From Lachnospiraceae bacterium (GTDB lineage: Bacteria > Bacillota > Clostridia > Lachnospirales > Lachnospiraceae): 44,552 nt of DNA. The notes below the pieces were generated by a model, which ran no database searches, was not told where the DNA came from, and was given only the letters and a program-made list of their open reading frames with translations. Location of the stretch: assembly GCA_017449745.1 (NCBI GenBank), contig JAFTFD010000309.1:1-44552 (forward strand), given 5' to 3'. The position numbers were made by a program, and so were the translations under genes. Of this stretch, positions 9,742 to 18,686 are shown in pieces (positions within the stretch are counted from its first letter, which is position 1; each line of letters starts with the position of its first letter).

Positions 9742-10190
9742 TGAAACAGAACGCGTGGATCCGCATCTGCGGAGAGCACTACGTAGATGGGCAGTGGATG
9801 GAACCGGTCATCACCGAGACAAGGGGCAGGTATATCTTCCGGAACGGGGCTCATTATCTGCAGTACAGCGAATCCGGGGCGCAGGAGGAAGACGCAGCTG
9901 AGTCGCTGATCCGGTTTACGGATTCTATGCTGAGGGTGAATAAAAAAGGATCTGTTCTTTCAGAGCTGCTCTTTATACCCGGAAAAACCACGGCAGGCAG
10001 TTTTGGCGGCGGCACAGGAGTGCTGACCATGGAAATGCGGACGGACCAGCTGGTCCTCGTGGAGAAAGAAGAACTTATAGAAATCTCGGCAGAATATGCC
10101 ATGCTGGCCGGCGGTTCTGAGGCGCAGAAAAGCCGGGTCAGGATAACGGTCATCCCGGAAGGAGGAACGGAATGGGAACACTCTGTATGA
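9741..10190 (+). CDS. DUF1934 (YwiB-like) beta-barrel protein
   Basis: A 149-residue protein beginning WIRICGEHYVDG, with TRGRYIFRNGAHYLQYSES, a PGKTTAGSFGGGTGVLTMEM block and a C-terminal AEYAMLAGG. This run of strands resembles the DUF1934/YwiB small calycin-like barrel family, whose function is not established. ATG 9741 overlaps the dehydrogenase stop by one base (TGATG), so it is translationally coupled to it. Nothing links it to glycan synthesis beyond position. An earlier in-frame GTG at 9720 lies inside the upstream gene and is not needed. Confidence 0.7.
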   Translation: MKQNAWIRICGEHYVDGQWMEPVITETRGRYIFRNGAHYLQYSESGAQEEDAAESLIRFTDSMLRVNKKGSVLSELLFIPGKTTAGSFGGGTGVLTMEMRTDQLVLVEKEELIEISAEYAMLAGGSEAQKSRVRITVIPEGGTEWEHSV

Positions 10191-10402
10191 TTCTTGGTGC
10201 CCTGTCACTGGTCATGTCGTCTACGGTCGTCGGGATCGTATTCGGCATAGCAGCGCTTATCCTTTATTTTATAATAAAGAGTAAGGGAAGCGAAAAAGAT
10301 AAACGCTGGGCCCGGGTCGGCATGGTCGGTGCCGCCTTTGGCCTTACCAGCTCACTCATGACGATCGTTCTCAGTATTGTCGGAGCACAATATGTCGGCT
10401 GA
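10172..10402 (+). CDS. small two-helix membrane protein
   Basis: A 76-residue protein with two hydrophobic helices (about 5-35 and 49-72) joined by a short basic loop (KSKGSEKDKRWAR). The pattern resembles DUF4190-type small membrane proteins, but the match is loose. GGAGGA lies just before ATG 10172 and the gene overlaps the DUF1934 gene by 19 bases. It ends 34 bases before the convergent HAD gene. Function unknown. Confidence 0.65.
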   Translation: MGTLCMILGALSLVMSSTVVGIVFGIAALILYFIIKSKGSEKDKRWARVGMVGAAFGLTSSLMTIVLSIVGAQYVG

Positions 10403-10436
10403 GTCTGACTGAGTGCCCGGAGTGCTGCTTTCCGCA

Positions 10437-11279
10437 TTACTGATCGACAAAACAGAATTTTTGGATCGCTGCGGCGACCCCATCATGTTCATTATCATCC
10501 GTGACCCAGCAAGAGAGGTCACGGATCTTTTTTTCTGCGTTGGCCATAGCGACAGGGAGTCCTGCCGCTTCCATAAAGCCAAGGTCATTGCCGCTGTCCC
10601 CGATGGCCATGATCTCTTCTTTTGAGATCTGCAGCATATCCGCCAGTTCCGTCATGGCCAGCCCTTTGTCCGCAGCAGGTCCTCCGATCTCAAAATCCGT
10701 CGAAGTTGTGCAGACCATCCGGATATCATAAAGGGAGCTGATTTCGCTGACTTCCCCGTACATGCGGTCCCGTTCCTGCGTCGAGTCGGCAAGGATCCAG
10801 ATATTCTCAATGCCTTCCGTATTTTCTCTGAAAAAGGCGCCTATGTCGTCGACAGGGCGTTTGCTCCACGCGACATAATCGCGATAGGGCGTATCCGCGA
10901 ATTTATCACAGATTATCTCGTGCGTGCGGCGGTCCGCGTAACCGTAGCCTCCGGCAAAAACGTTGTAGATCATGCCCTCCCGCATGGAAATGCGCGCGAT
11001 CTCTTCAGCGGCCGTTCGATCCACGAAAGAGCAGCGGATATTGCGCCCAAGCTTAAGATCACGTGTCACAGCGCCGTTGGACGATATGACGTAGCGTATC
11101 CCCGGAATAGAAAGCAGTTCGGCGGGAACTCCGCCCAAAGGTCTCCCAGTCACATAGACGACCTGTATGCCCGCAGACAAAGCCTTTTCGATCGCAAGAC
11201 GAGTCAGCGGAGTCACCTGCTTGCCATGTGTCAGGACGGTTCCGTCCAGGTCCAGCCCTATAAATCTGATTTCCGCCAT
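10437..11279 (-). CDS. Cof-type HAD phosphatase
   Basis: A 280-residue member of the HAD IIB (Cof) hydrolases, which dephosphorylate sugar phosphates and related metabolites. The nucleophile motif DLDGTV is at residues 10-15, VTGRP follows near 44, the conserved lysine falls in the cap-to-core return (ADKGLAMTEL), and GDSGND at 227-232 is the metal-binding motif IV. AGAGG precedes the ATG. It is the only - strand gene inside the glycan locus and splits it in two, so it is probably an unrelated passenger. The substrate cannot be predicted. Confidence 0.9.
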   Translation of the reverse strand: MAEIRFIGLDLDGTVLTHGKQVTPLTRLAIEKALSAGIQVVYVTGRPLGGVPAELLSIPGIRYVISSNGAVTRDLKLGRNIRCSFVDRTAAEEIARISMREGMIYNVFAGGYGYADRRTHEIICDKFADTPYRDYVAWSKRPVDDIGAFFRENTEGIENIWILADSTQERDRMYGEVSEISSLYDIRMVCTTSTDFEIGGPAADKGLAMTELADMLQISKEEIMAIGDSGNDLGFMEAAGLPVAMANAEKKIRDLSCWVTDDNEHDGVAAAIQKFCFVDQ

Positions 11280-11340
11280 GATCTACCTCTGAAGAATACA
11301 ATAAAGAATGTAGTTAAATAAAAGAACGAGCCAAGAACCG

Positions 11341-11379
11341 GCCGCCAAAGAGCATTTCCAGCCGGATGCGCCTGGCGGC
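11341..11379. other. imperfect inverted repeat upstream of the HAD gene
   Basis: GCCGCCA at 11341-11347 and TGGCGGC at 11373-11379 are perfect complements, and an inner GCAT/ATGC pair lies between them. There is no T-run on either side. It sits in the divergent gap between the HAD gene and the epimerase, which otherwise holds only the hairpin and promoter listed below; it could be part of the HAD leader transcript. Confidence 0.35.
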
Positions 11380-11465
11380 TATATAACAGTATTTGTATTT
11401 TACAGCATTTCAGGCATATTCCTCAATATCAGGGTCAACATCCCAGACATCCCCGAAACATCCCC

Positions 11466-11495
11466 GAAACGGCCTCTTTTTGGGGCCTGTTTCCC
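11466..11495 (+). other. hairpin just upstream of the epimerase promoter
   Basis: GGCCTC and GGGGCC close a TTTTT loop; GAAAC and GTTTC extend the stem with one bulge. An 11-base direct repeat (CATCCCCGAAA) overlaps its left side. No T-run follows the right arm. It could insulate the promoter from upstream transcription or serve as a binding site. Confidence 0.35.
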
Positions 11496-11519
11496 CGGAT
11501 AGCGGAAATGGCAGGAAGA

Positions 11520-11528
11520 TGCTATAAT
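11520..11528 (+). promoter_or_regulatory. extended -10 promoter for the epimerase operon
   Basis: TGC followed by a perfect TATAAT at 11523-11528 makes an extended -10 element. The -35 position (TAGCGG) is poor, which extended -10 promoters tolerate. It lies about 50 bases before the ATG at 11579, which has AAAGGAG in front. This is the clearest promoter in the glycan locus and probably drives the genes from 11579 onward. Confidence 0.6.
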
Positions 11529-11578
11529 GACATGATATGAATTCAGAGTTATTGAAATAACAAAGGAGCAATACACCT

Positions 11579-12553
11579 ATGGGTTTTAAGCATTTGACCT
11601 TTCCTGAAGACAGCGTCTTTCTGGTGACCGGCGGAGCAGGATTTATCGGTTCTAATATCGTGGAAGCCTTGCTGGATATGGGATATACCGTGCGATGCCT
11701 CGATAATCTGTCTACAGGGCATATTGAAAACATTCAGCAGCATATGGATAATCCCCGCTTTACCTTCCTTAAAGAAGATATTCGGGACCTGGATGCCTGT
11801 ATGAGAGCAACAGAAGGCGTTGATTACGTGATGAACGAGGCGGCGTGGGGAAGTGTGCCCCGCAGTATCGAGATGCCGCTTTTATATGAAGAGATCAACA
11901 TCCGCGGGACGCTGAACATGATGGAGGCCTCAAGACAGAACGGTGTTAAGAAGTTTGTTTATGCCTCCAGTTCTTCCGTTTACGGCGACTCAACGGTACT
12001 GCCCAAAAAGGAGGGCGGGGAAGGAGAAGTGCTCTCCCCTTATGCCCTGACGAAGCGCACGGATGAAGAGTATGGCAAACTCTATAAGAAGCTGTACGGA
12101 CTGGATACATACGGACTGCGCTATTTTAATGTCTTTGGCAGGAGACAGGATCCGAACGGCGCATATGCAGCTGTTATTCCGAAATTCCTCCGCCAGCTGA
12201 TGAGCGGAGAGAGACCGACGATCAACGGGGACGGAAGACAGAGCAGGGACTTCACATATATCGATAACGTGATCGAAGGAAATCTTCGCGCCTGCCTGGC
12301 GTCTTCCGAGGCGGCGGGAACCGCTTATAATATTGGCGCCGGAGGCAGAGAGTACCTGATCGACGTCTATCATCACCTCTGCGAAGCACTGGAGATGGAT
12401 GTGGAGCCCATATTCGGACCTCCCAGAAAGGGAGACATCAGGGATTCCAATGCCGATATCAGCAAGGCCAGGGAGAATCTCGGGTACGATCCGTCCTATG
12501 ATTTTAAGGCCGGGATCACACTGGCAATCGACTGGTACAAAGAGAACCTTTGA
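11579..12553 (+). CDS. UDP-N-acetylhexosamine(uronate) 4-epimerase, SDR family (TviC/WbpP type)
   Basis: A 324-residue extended SDR enzyme. GGAGFIGS (18-25) binds NAD+, the YxxxK pair is Tyr155-Lys159 (SPYALTK), and GSVPRS plus RYFNVFGRRQDPNGAYAAVIPKF-like spacing matches the WbpP/TviC group that inverts C4 of UDP-GlcNAc or UDP-GlcNAcA. With the TviB-type dehydrogenase it would give UDP-GalNAcA. AAAGGAG ahead of ATG 11579 and the promoter at 11520 make it the first gene of the second half of the locus. It is clearly different from the GalE at 34716, so the two probably serve different substrates. Confidence 0.9.
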   Translation: MGFKHLTFPEDSVFLVTGGAGFIGSNIVEALLDMGYTVRCLDNLSTGHIENIQQHMDNPRFTFLKEDIRDLDACMRATEGVDYVMNEAAWGSVPRSIEMPLLYEEINIRGTLNMMEASRQNGVKKFVYASSSSVYGDSTVLPKKEGGEGEVLSPYALTKRTDEEYGKLYKKLYGLDTYGLRYFNVFGRRQDPNGAYAAVIPKFLRQLMSGERPTINGDGRQSRDFTYIDNVIEGNLRACLASSEAAGTAYNIGAGGREYLIDVYHHLCEALEMDVEPIFGPPRKGDIRDSNADISKARENLGYDPSYDFKAGITLAIDWYKENL

Positions 12554-12566
12554 GGAATGGATCAGC

Positions 12567-13379
12567 ATGAAGATCGCGATCAGGCTGGATGATATTACGC
12601 CCGGAATGGACTGGAAAAAGTTTGAGCGTTTCCGGGAACTGCTGGATAGTTATGATGTTCAGCCGCTAATAGGCGTTGTTCCGGACTGCCGGGATCCAAA
12701 ACTGGATATAGACCCGCCGCGGGAGGATTTCTGGGAGTATATACATGCCCTGGAGGACTCCGGGTGGGTCATTGCCATGCACGGATGTCATCATTTGTAT
12801 ACAACGTCGGAGGGAGGATTGTTCCCCCTGAACCGCAAGTCGGAATTCGCGGGACTCTCCTATGAGGAGCAGCTGGCCCTGCTCCGGCATGGAAGAGAGA
12901 TCTTTACGGCGAAGGGGATCCGGACAGACCTTTTTATGGCGCCGTCACATTCCTATGATCTGAATACGCTCAGAGCCCTGAAGGAGACCGGCTTCCACAG
13001 AATAACGGATGGCTTCGGAAGCTCGCCGTATCAGTGGGAGGGTATGATCTTTTATCCTATCTCCTTTGATAAAAACAGGGCAGTCCGTATGGAGAAGTCC
13101 GATCCCGCGAGGGCAACGGGAATGCATCGGGCTTCGCCGGCCTATGCGCCGGATGCAGCCGTGACGATCGTGACGCACACAAATGTGATGTCTGATGGAG
13201 AATTCGGTTTTTTCGAGCGGCTGCTGAAGAACAACACTGAGAATGTGATCTCCTACAGGGAGATGCTTAAGATGCCTGCAAAACCGGCCTCAAGGGCGGA
13301 CAGGCTCAAAGAGTACTGGATGGCTGCAGGGAAGAGAATGATCGTCAGCGGGCTGGCGAAACTGCATGCAGGAGCATGA
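12567..13379 (+). CDS. DUF2334/NodB-like polysaccharide deacetylase family protein
   Basis: A 270-residue protein. IRLDDITPGM near the N-terminus supplies the metal/base aspartates, MHGCHH near residue 72 supplies the two metal-binding histidines of the NodB fold, and later MAPSHSYD and VTHTN match the family's other motifs. Family members remove N-acetyl groups from amino sugars, fitting a GalNAc/GlcNAc-containing glycan. No signal peptide is seen, so it would act on cytosolic or lipid-linked intermediates. ATG 12567 is chosen with GAGGA ten bases upstream; an earlier in-frame start would lie inside the epimerase gene. Confidence 0.8.
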   Translation: MKIAIRLDDITPGMDWKKFERFRELLDSYDVQPLIGVVPDCRDPKLDIDPPREDFWEYIHALEDSGWVIAMHGCHHLYTTSEGGLFPLNRKSEFAGLSYEEQLALLRHGREIFTAKGIRTDLFMAPSHSYDLNTLRALKETGFHRITDGFGSSPYQWEGMIFYPISFDKNRAVRMEKSDPARATGMHRASPAYAPDAAVTIVTHTNVMSDGEFGFFERLLKNNTENVISYREMLKMPAKPASRADRLKEYWMAAGKRMIVSGLAKLHAGA

Positions 13380-13394
13380 GAGAAAGTAAAAAAC

Positions 13395-14621
13395 GTGGAT
13401 AATACTCCCGAAGCGAGAGAAAACTGCATAAGAGTACTGCACGTTCTCGGGACGCTGGATATGGGCGGTGCCGAAAGCCGGGTGATGGATCTCTACAGGC
13501 ATATGGACAAAGACCGGGTCCAGTTTGATTTTCTGATCCATGATCAGACGCCTCCGGGCGGCAGTTCAAGACCCAAGGGCTATTATGAGGACGAGGTGAC
13601 TTCCATGGGCGGCAGGATCTATATTCTGCCGAGGTTCAGGGGCAGCAATTATCTGGAATACAGGAATGCTGTCCGCACTTTTTTTGCAGCGCATCACGAA
13701 TGGGCGGTCGTGGAAGGACATATGACGAGTACGGCCTCTATTTATCTGCCGGAGGCAAAAAAGGCGGGAATCAGGGTCACGGCCGCACATGCGAGAAGTG
13801 CCGGGACAGACAGCGGGCTGCACGGCATGGCGATCCGTCTGCTGCGCAGCAGCCTGCCGGGGAAATGCGATTATATGATGTCCTGCTCGTCATTGGCATC
13901 GGAGGCTGTATTCGGGAAAAAAGCAGCTGAAAGCGGTGCCGTCATGATCGTTCCCAACGCTGTGGACACAAAGAATTTCAGCTTTGATGAGGAAAAGCGC
14001 AGCGTTATCCGAAAGGAATTCGGCATCCCGGAATCCGCCTTTGTAATCGGACATGTCGGGCGCTTTGACGCCATGAAGAATCAGGGCTATCTTGCAGAAG
14101 TCGGCCGGATCCTGCGTGAAATAGCGCCGGACAGGCAGATCCGCTTTCTTTTTGTCGGGACCAATGCAAAAGAGGCGGGCGACTGGATGGCCAAAGTGCA
14201 GGAGAATTTTGATGCCGCAGGTCTTTCCGGAGCGCCGGTATTTGCCGGGCGCTGCGACAGAGAGCGGACGGTAGCGATGTATCAGGCTTTCGATGCATTT
14301 GCCTTTCCTTCTCTGTATGAAGGACTGCCCGGGACAGTGATCGAGGCGCAGGCGGCGGGCCTGCCATGCTATATTGCTGACACCGTCACAGAGGAGGTAT
14401 GTGTCACTTCCCTCGCCAGAAGACTCTCGCTGGAGGATCCGGCGGCCTGGGCGGAAGAGATCGCACAGAACCTTACGAATACGGAAAGCGCTTATAATGA
14501 TTTTGGCGTGAGGCGAGAGCGCAGCTCACGCGCACTGGCAGACCTTGCGCAGGCGGGATACGACGCTGCCGTATCAGCAAAGAGAATGCAGCAGTGGTAT
14601 CTGGAAAAAGCAGGGCGGTAA
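13395..14621 (+). CDS. GT4 glycosyltransferase (EpsF-like)
   Basis: A 408-residue GT4 enzyme starting at GTG 13395. VLHVLGTLDMGGAESRVMDLY is the glycine-rich N-terminal loop; GHVGRFDAMKNQGYL and FPSLYEGLPGTVIEAQAAGLP form the donor site with the family's two glutamates. It resembles the EpsF/CapM group of capsule transferases. Fifteen bases separate it from the deacetylase and sixteen from the amidotransferase gene, so one operon is likely. Donor and acceptor are not predictable. Confidence 0.88.
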   Translation: MDNTPEARENCIRVLHVLGTLDMGGAESRVMDLYRHMDKDRVQFDFLIHDQTPPGGSSRPKGYYEDEVTSMGGRIYILPRFRGSNYLEYRNAVRTFFAAHHEWAVVEGHMTSTASIYLPEAKKAGIRVTAAHARSAGTDSGLHGMAIRLLRSSLPGKCDYMMSCSSLASEAVFGKKAAESGAVMIVPNAVDTKNFSFDEEKRSVIRKEFGIPESAFVIGHVGRFDAMKNQGYLAEVGRILREIAPDRQIRFLFVGTNAKEAGDWMAKVQENFDAAGLSGAPVFAGRCDRERTVAMYQAFDAFAFPSLYEGLPGTVIEAQAAGLPCYIADTVTEEVCVTSLARRLSLEDPAAWAEEIAQNLTNTESAYNDFGVRRERSSRALADLAQAGYDAAVSAKRMQQWYLEKAGR

Positions 14622-14637
14622 ACAAGAGGACAGATCT

Positions 14638-16563
14638 ATGTGCGGAATTTGCGGTTTTATCGGACATAAAGAGATCTCCGGTGAAGAACTTCGCATAATG
14701 AATGATACGATGTATCACAGGGGACCCGATGATGCCGGGGTGGAGATCTTCACCGAGAAGAACGGATATCATGCCGGCATGGCTCAAAGGCGCCTGTCTA
14801 TTCTGGACCTCTCAGCCCTGGGGCATCAGCCGATGCATTCGCCGGACAGCAGGATCACGGTCGTATATAACGGTGAGATCTATAATTACAGGGAACTGAA
14901 AAAAGAACTGACGGACTATTCATTCCGCTCAGGTACAGATACGGAAGTGATCATCGCTGCCTATCTCGAATGGGGGATCTCCTGCGTAGAGAGATTTAAC
15001 GGAATGTTTGCTTTTGCCCTCTACGACAGGGAGACGCAGGAGCTGTTTCTGGTTCGGGACAGGGCGGGGCAGAAACCGCTCTATTACTGGATCGATGCGG
15101 ACAGAGAGATCGCAGATCCTCATGAGATCACGGGGATGCAGGGTCTCGTCTACGCCTCGGAGCTGAAGCCTTTGATGGCATGCCCCTGCTTTAAAGCGGA
15201 GATCCGCACAGATATTCTGCCAAGATTTTTATACCAGCAATATATAAATGCGCCGGAGACGATCTTCCGCAACGTCTTTAAACTGGAGCCGGGAATGATC
15301 CTGAGGTTTCATGACGGGGAGATAAGACTCCAGAAATATTGGGAACCAAGCAGCGTCTATTCGCAGCTTGTCCTGGATCCTGTACAGGACTACGAAACGG
15401 CGAAACAGGAACTCAGGGAAAAGATCAGGGATGCCGTGCGGATGAGACTGATCGCAGACGTGCCGCTGGGAGCATTTCTCTCCGGCGGATATGATTCTTC
15501 CCTGATCTCTGCTGTGGCACAGGAGATTCTAGGAAGCCGGCCGCTGAAGACCTTTTCTATCGGATTTAAAGATGAGCGCTACGATGAATCCGGTTATGCC
15601 CGGAAGGTGGCGGAGGCACTGGGCACGGATCATACCCAGATGGTGATCGGGGAAGAGGATATGCTCTCCCTGGTGGAGAGTATCCCGGCCTATTTCGATG
15701 AGCCGATGGCGGATTCCTCCCAGATCCCCACGATGCTGGTCTCCAAACTCGCCAGGGAACATGTTACGGTAGCACTCTCCGGCGATGCAGGTGATGAGTT
15801 TTTCTGCGGATATAATGTTTACGACATGATCGCGAAAGCGCAGCAGCTGGACAGACTCGGCGGAATAGCTTACAGGGCGGGCAGTGCGCTCGGAATCTAC
15901 GATAAACTGCCCCTTAAAGTCAGGATCATCGCGGGCAACAGGGACCCGGAGACGAAGTCCCAGTTTGGCATGGGATCTTACGCGCAGACAGCACTGGGAT
16001 TCATGGCCGACAGCGAGAGGCTTGTCCCGGTAAATTACCCCTGGGAGAGCAAGTATCCGTCACATAACTGGCAGGTCCGGCGAATGCTGCTGGATATGGA
16101 AACTTATCTGCCCGGAGATATCCTGGCCAAGGTAGACCGGGCGTCCATGAAGTATTCCCTGGAGAACAGATGTCCGCTGCTGGATAAGGAAGTGATGGAA
16201 TATTCTTTCCGTATTCCGCACGAGTTTAAATATAAGGGAGGGTCTAAGAAGGCGATCCTGAAGGATATCGTCTATGACTATCTCCCGAAAGACCTGATGG
16301 AACGGCCTAAAAAAGGTTTTTCGGTGCCTCTGGATACCTGGCTTCGGGGACCTCTCAGGGACCAGCTGCTGGCGCTGACCGACAGGGATTACCTGATCAG
16401 GCAGGGAATCTTCAATGCACAGGCAGTTCAGGATTTTGTCATGCAATATATGAAAACAGGAGATGCGGGACCGGGGACAGGACGCAATTATTCCGGCCTG
16501 TGCTGGAGCCTGTTCATCTTCCAGCAGTGGTATGAGCATTTCCGGAGTGAAGTCTTCGGCTGA
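14638..16563 (+). CDS. asnB: AsnB-like glutamine amidotransferase, probable uronic acid amidase-synthase
   Basis: A 641-residue class II amidotransferase. The start is fixed by MCGICGF, where Cys2 is the glutaminase nucleophile after Met removal; AAGAGGA precedes ATG 14638. YHRGPDD, YNGEIYN and SGTDTEV complete the glutaminase site; SGGYDSS at about 282 is the ATP-pyrophosphatase loop (usually SGGLDSS), followed by LSGDAGDEFF. Housekeeping AsnB makes asparagine, but homologues in O-antigen loci (WbpS, WbtH) amidate hexuronic acids. With TviB and TviC in the same locus, amidation of GalNAcA is the favoured role; the sequence itself does not separate the two. Confidence 0.88.
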   Translation: MCGICGFIGHKEISGEELRIMNDTMYHRGPDDAGVEIFTEKNGYHAGMAQRRLSILDLSALGHQPMHSPDSRITVVYNGEIYNYRELKKELTDYSFRSGTDTEVIIAAYLEWGISCVERFNGMFAFALYDRETQELFLVRDRAGQKPLYYWIDADREIADPHEITGMQGLVYASELKPLMACPCFKAEIRTDILPRFLYQQYINAPETIFRNVFKLEPGMILRFHDGEIRLQKYWEPSSVYSQLVLDPVQDYETAKQELREKIRDAVRMRLIADVPLGAFLSGGYDSSLISAVAQEILGSRPLKTFSIGFKDERYDESGYARKVAEALGTDHTQMVIGEEDMLSLVESIPAYFDEPMADSSQIPTMLVSKLAREHVTVALSGDAGDEFFCGYNVYDMIAKAQQLDRLGGIAYRAGSALGIYDKLPLKVRIIAGNRDPETKSQFGMGSYAQTALGFMADSERLVPVNYPWESKYPSHNWQVRRMLLDMETYLPGDILAKVDRASMKYSLENRCPLLDKEVMEYSFRIPHEFKYKGGSKKAILKDIVYDYLPKDLMERPKKGFSVPLDTWLRGPLRDQLLALTDRDYLIRQGIFNAQAVQDFVMQYMKTGDAGPGTGRNYSGLCWSLFIFQQWYEHFRSEVFG

Positions 16564-16586
16564 TATTGCCGGATGAAGGATCAAAC

Positions 16587-18686
16587 ATGATAATCATGCA
16601 GATGTCGGGCGGGCTCGGCAATCAGATGTTTCAATATGCTCTCGGGCGAAAGCTGGAGACGCTCGGGCGTCAGGTCGTCTGGGATGAGGACACAGAATAC
16701 AGACCGGCCGGCAACCAGCCTGAGAGCGGTGTGACGGAATCCGGTGCTGTGCTGCGGCCGAAAATGCTGGAGCAGACCTTTGGGATCCGATGCCGAAAAG
16801 CGTCGGAGGCGGATCTGACAGCTATGAAGGACGCGGATCTGCACCTTGTCAGCCGTGTCCGGCGCAAGCTCTTCGGAAGGCATTCCCTCGAGGTTCGGGA
16901 CAAGGATTTTTGTTTCGATCCCGCCTTTCTCGAAAGAGAGGACGGGTACTATACCGGCTGTTTCCAGAGTGCCAGATATTTTGAGGGGGCGGAGGAACAG
17001 ATCAGAGCAGCATTTCAGTTCAGGGAGGACATCCTGGAGAACCGGTCTGAGGCACTGGCCCTTTCGAAGCAGATCTTAAAAGAGAAGAATTCCGTTGCGG
17101 TCCACCTGCGCTTTGGCGATTACATCGCCAAGGCAGAGGTGTATGGAGGGATCTGCACGGCTGAGTATTATGAAGCGGCTGTCCGCCTTGTGAGCAGGCT
17201 TTGCCCCGGAGCAGTCTTCTATGTTTTCTCCAATGATGAGAAACTGGCGGCGGAGTGGATCCGCACCATGGAAGAAAAACAGGCGATTTCAGAGAGTCTG
17301 CAGTTTGTTCCCGTCTGCGGACAGGATGAAGACCACGGAGATATCGATCTGTATCTGATGCATCTCTGCAGACATTTTATCATTGCCAATTCCAGTTTCT
17401 CCTGGTGGGGAGCGTGGCTTGGCAAAAACAGAGAAGGAATCAGCGCTCCGCCTAAAGAACATCTGGTCATTGCGCCATCCCTTTGGATCCGCTTTAAAGA
17501 CGGAAGCGAACCGGGCAGAACGGATATATTTACAGAAGATATGATCAGGATTAATCCGGCAGGGCAGGTCGTGACTGTGCCGGAGGCGCTGCGTTCAGAG
17601 GAGGTATGCAGGGAAGAGACGCCTCTGATCACAGTGATCGTCGCCGCCTACAATATTGACCGGTATATAGGAAGGGCGTTGGATTCCCTGCTGCAGCAGT
17701 CCTGGAGGAATCTGGAGATCCTTGTAGTGGACGACGGATCGACGGATACCACGCCTCAGATCTGTGACGATTATGCAAAAAGGGACGGCCGTATCCGTGT
17801 GATCCATAAAACAAACGGCGGACTTTCTGATGCGAGAAATGCAGGACTCGCCGCGGCGTCTGGGCAGTACATCGGGTATCTGGACGGAGATGACTGGGCG
17901 GATCCGGAGATGTTTGAGATCATGATAAGGAGCTGCCTGGGTGCGGATGCCGAGATGGCGCTTGTCTCTTATCGGAGCGCCAGTGCGTCGGACGATCCGA
18001 AGGCGGATCCCGAACCCGGCCGTGTTGAGAGGGCGTTAAGAGCAGCAAAGCTGCTGAATAATGAAAATGCGCTGAGAGCTTATATTCTCTCCGGAATCTC
18101 CGAGGATCTGACGGATACCCCGTTTTATAATTCCGTCTGGAGCAAGCTGTTTAAAGCAGAGACCGTTAAGGATATGCAGTTCCCGACAGGAAAGAATTCA
18201 GAGGATATTCTCTATACTTCGGAGGCATTGATCCGCAGCAGAAAATGCTGCTATATACCGGAACCGCTGTACAATTATGTAGAGGACCGCGCCGGCAGCA
18301 TCATGAATCAGAAGCTGGGAGAGCGCAGATGCAGCGACGAGATGCCGTTCTGGCAGGAGCAGATCCGAATGCTTGAAAATACATATCCGGATCTGGCGGA
18401 TCTGGCTGCGTTTGCATATTACAGGAGGCTCCTGTATTATGAGGATGAGATGAGAGCGGATCCCGGAATGCAGGGATTTGCGGATGCAATGCAGGAACTG
18501 CTGCTGAAGGATAAAGACAGGGCAGAGGAGCTGATCCGCTGCGGAAAATACGGGAGAAAAGGCGACCGGGCCAGACTTGCGCTGTTTCTGCGCTCCCCGA
18601 AATGGTATAGAAGAGCAACGGCATTATATAAAAAGCTGATCGAGGTCAGAACGGCCGGAGATCGGAAGGGTACAACACTTGGCTGA
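16587..18686 (+). CDS. GT11-GT2 two-domain glycosyltransferase
   Basis: A 699-residue fusion. Residues 1-300 are GT11 (alpha-1,2-fucosyltransferase family): GGLGNQMFQYALG at 8-20, VHLRFGDY around 172-179, YGGICTAEYY, and ANSSFSWWGAWL. From about 345 a GT2 domain follows: VIVAAYN, LVVDDGSTD near 382, and YLDGDDW near 430. The GT11 donor motif usually reads HxRRGDY; here the second arginine is phenylalanine, which could change GDP-sugar binding. ATG 16587 follows GAAGGA; an upstream in-frame TTG at 16566 lacks a site. Two consecutive transfers by one protein is the simple reading. It overlaps the next gene by eight bases. Confidence 0.87.
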   Translation: MIIMQMSGGLGNQMFQYALGRKLETLGRQVVWDEDTEYRPAGNQPESGVTESGAVLRPKMLEQTFGIRCRKASEADLTAMKDADLHLVSRVRRKLFGRHSLEVRDKDFCFDPAFLEREDGYYTGCFQSARYFEGAEEQIRAAFQFREDILENRSEALALSKQILKEKNSVAVHLRFGDYIAKAEVYGGICTAEYYEAAVRLVSRLCPGAVFYVFSNDEKLAAEWIRTMEEKQAISESLQFVPVCGQDEDHGDIDLYLMHLCRHFIIANSSFSWWGAWLGKNREGISAPPKEHLVIAPSLWIRFKDGSEPGRTDIFTEDMIRINPAGQVVTVPEALRSEEVCREETPLITVIVAAYNIDRYIGRALDSLLQQSWRNLEILVVDDGSTDTTPQICDDYAKRDGRIRVIHKTNGGLSDARNAGLAAASGQYIGYLDGDDWADPEMFEIMIRSCLGADAEMALVSYRSASASDDPKADPEPGRVERALRAAKLLNNENALRAYILSGISEDLTDTPFYNSVWSKLFKAETVKDMQFPTGKNSEDILYTSEALIRSRKCCYIPEPLYNYVEDRAGSIMNQKLGERRCSDEMPFWQEQIRMLENTYPDLADLAAFAYYRRLLYYEDEMRADPGMQGFADAMQELLLKDKDRAEELIRCGKYGRKGDRARLALFLRSPKWYRRATALYKKLIEVRTAGDRKGTTLG

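Noticed and set aside
14638..16563. Housekeeping asparagine synthetase only
   Set aside because: Not excluded by sequence, but the position inside the glycan locus with uronic acid genes makes a sugar amidotransferase more likely.
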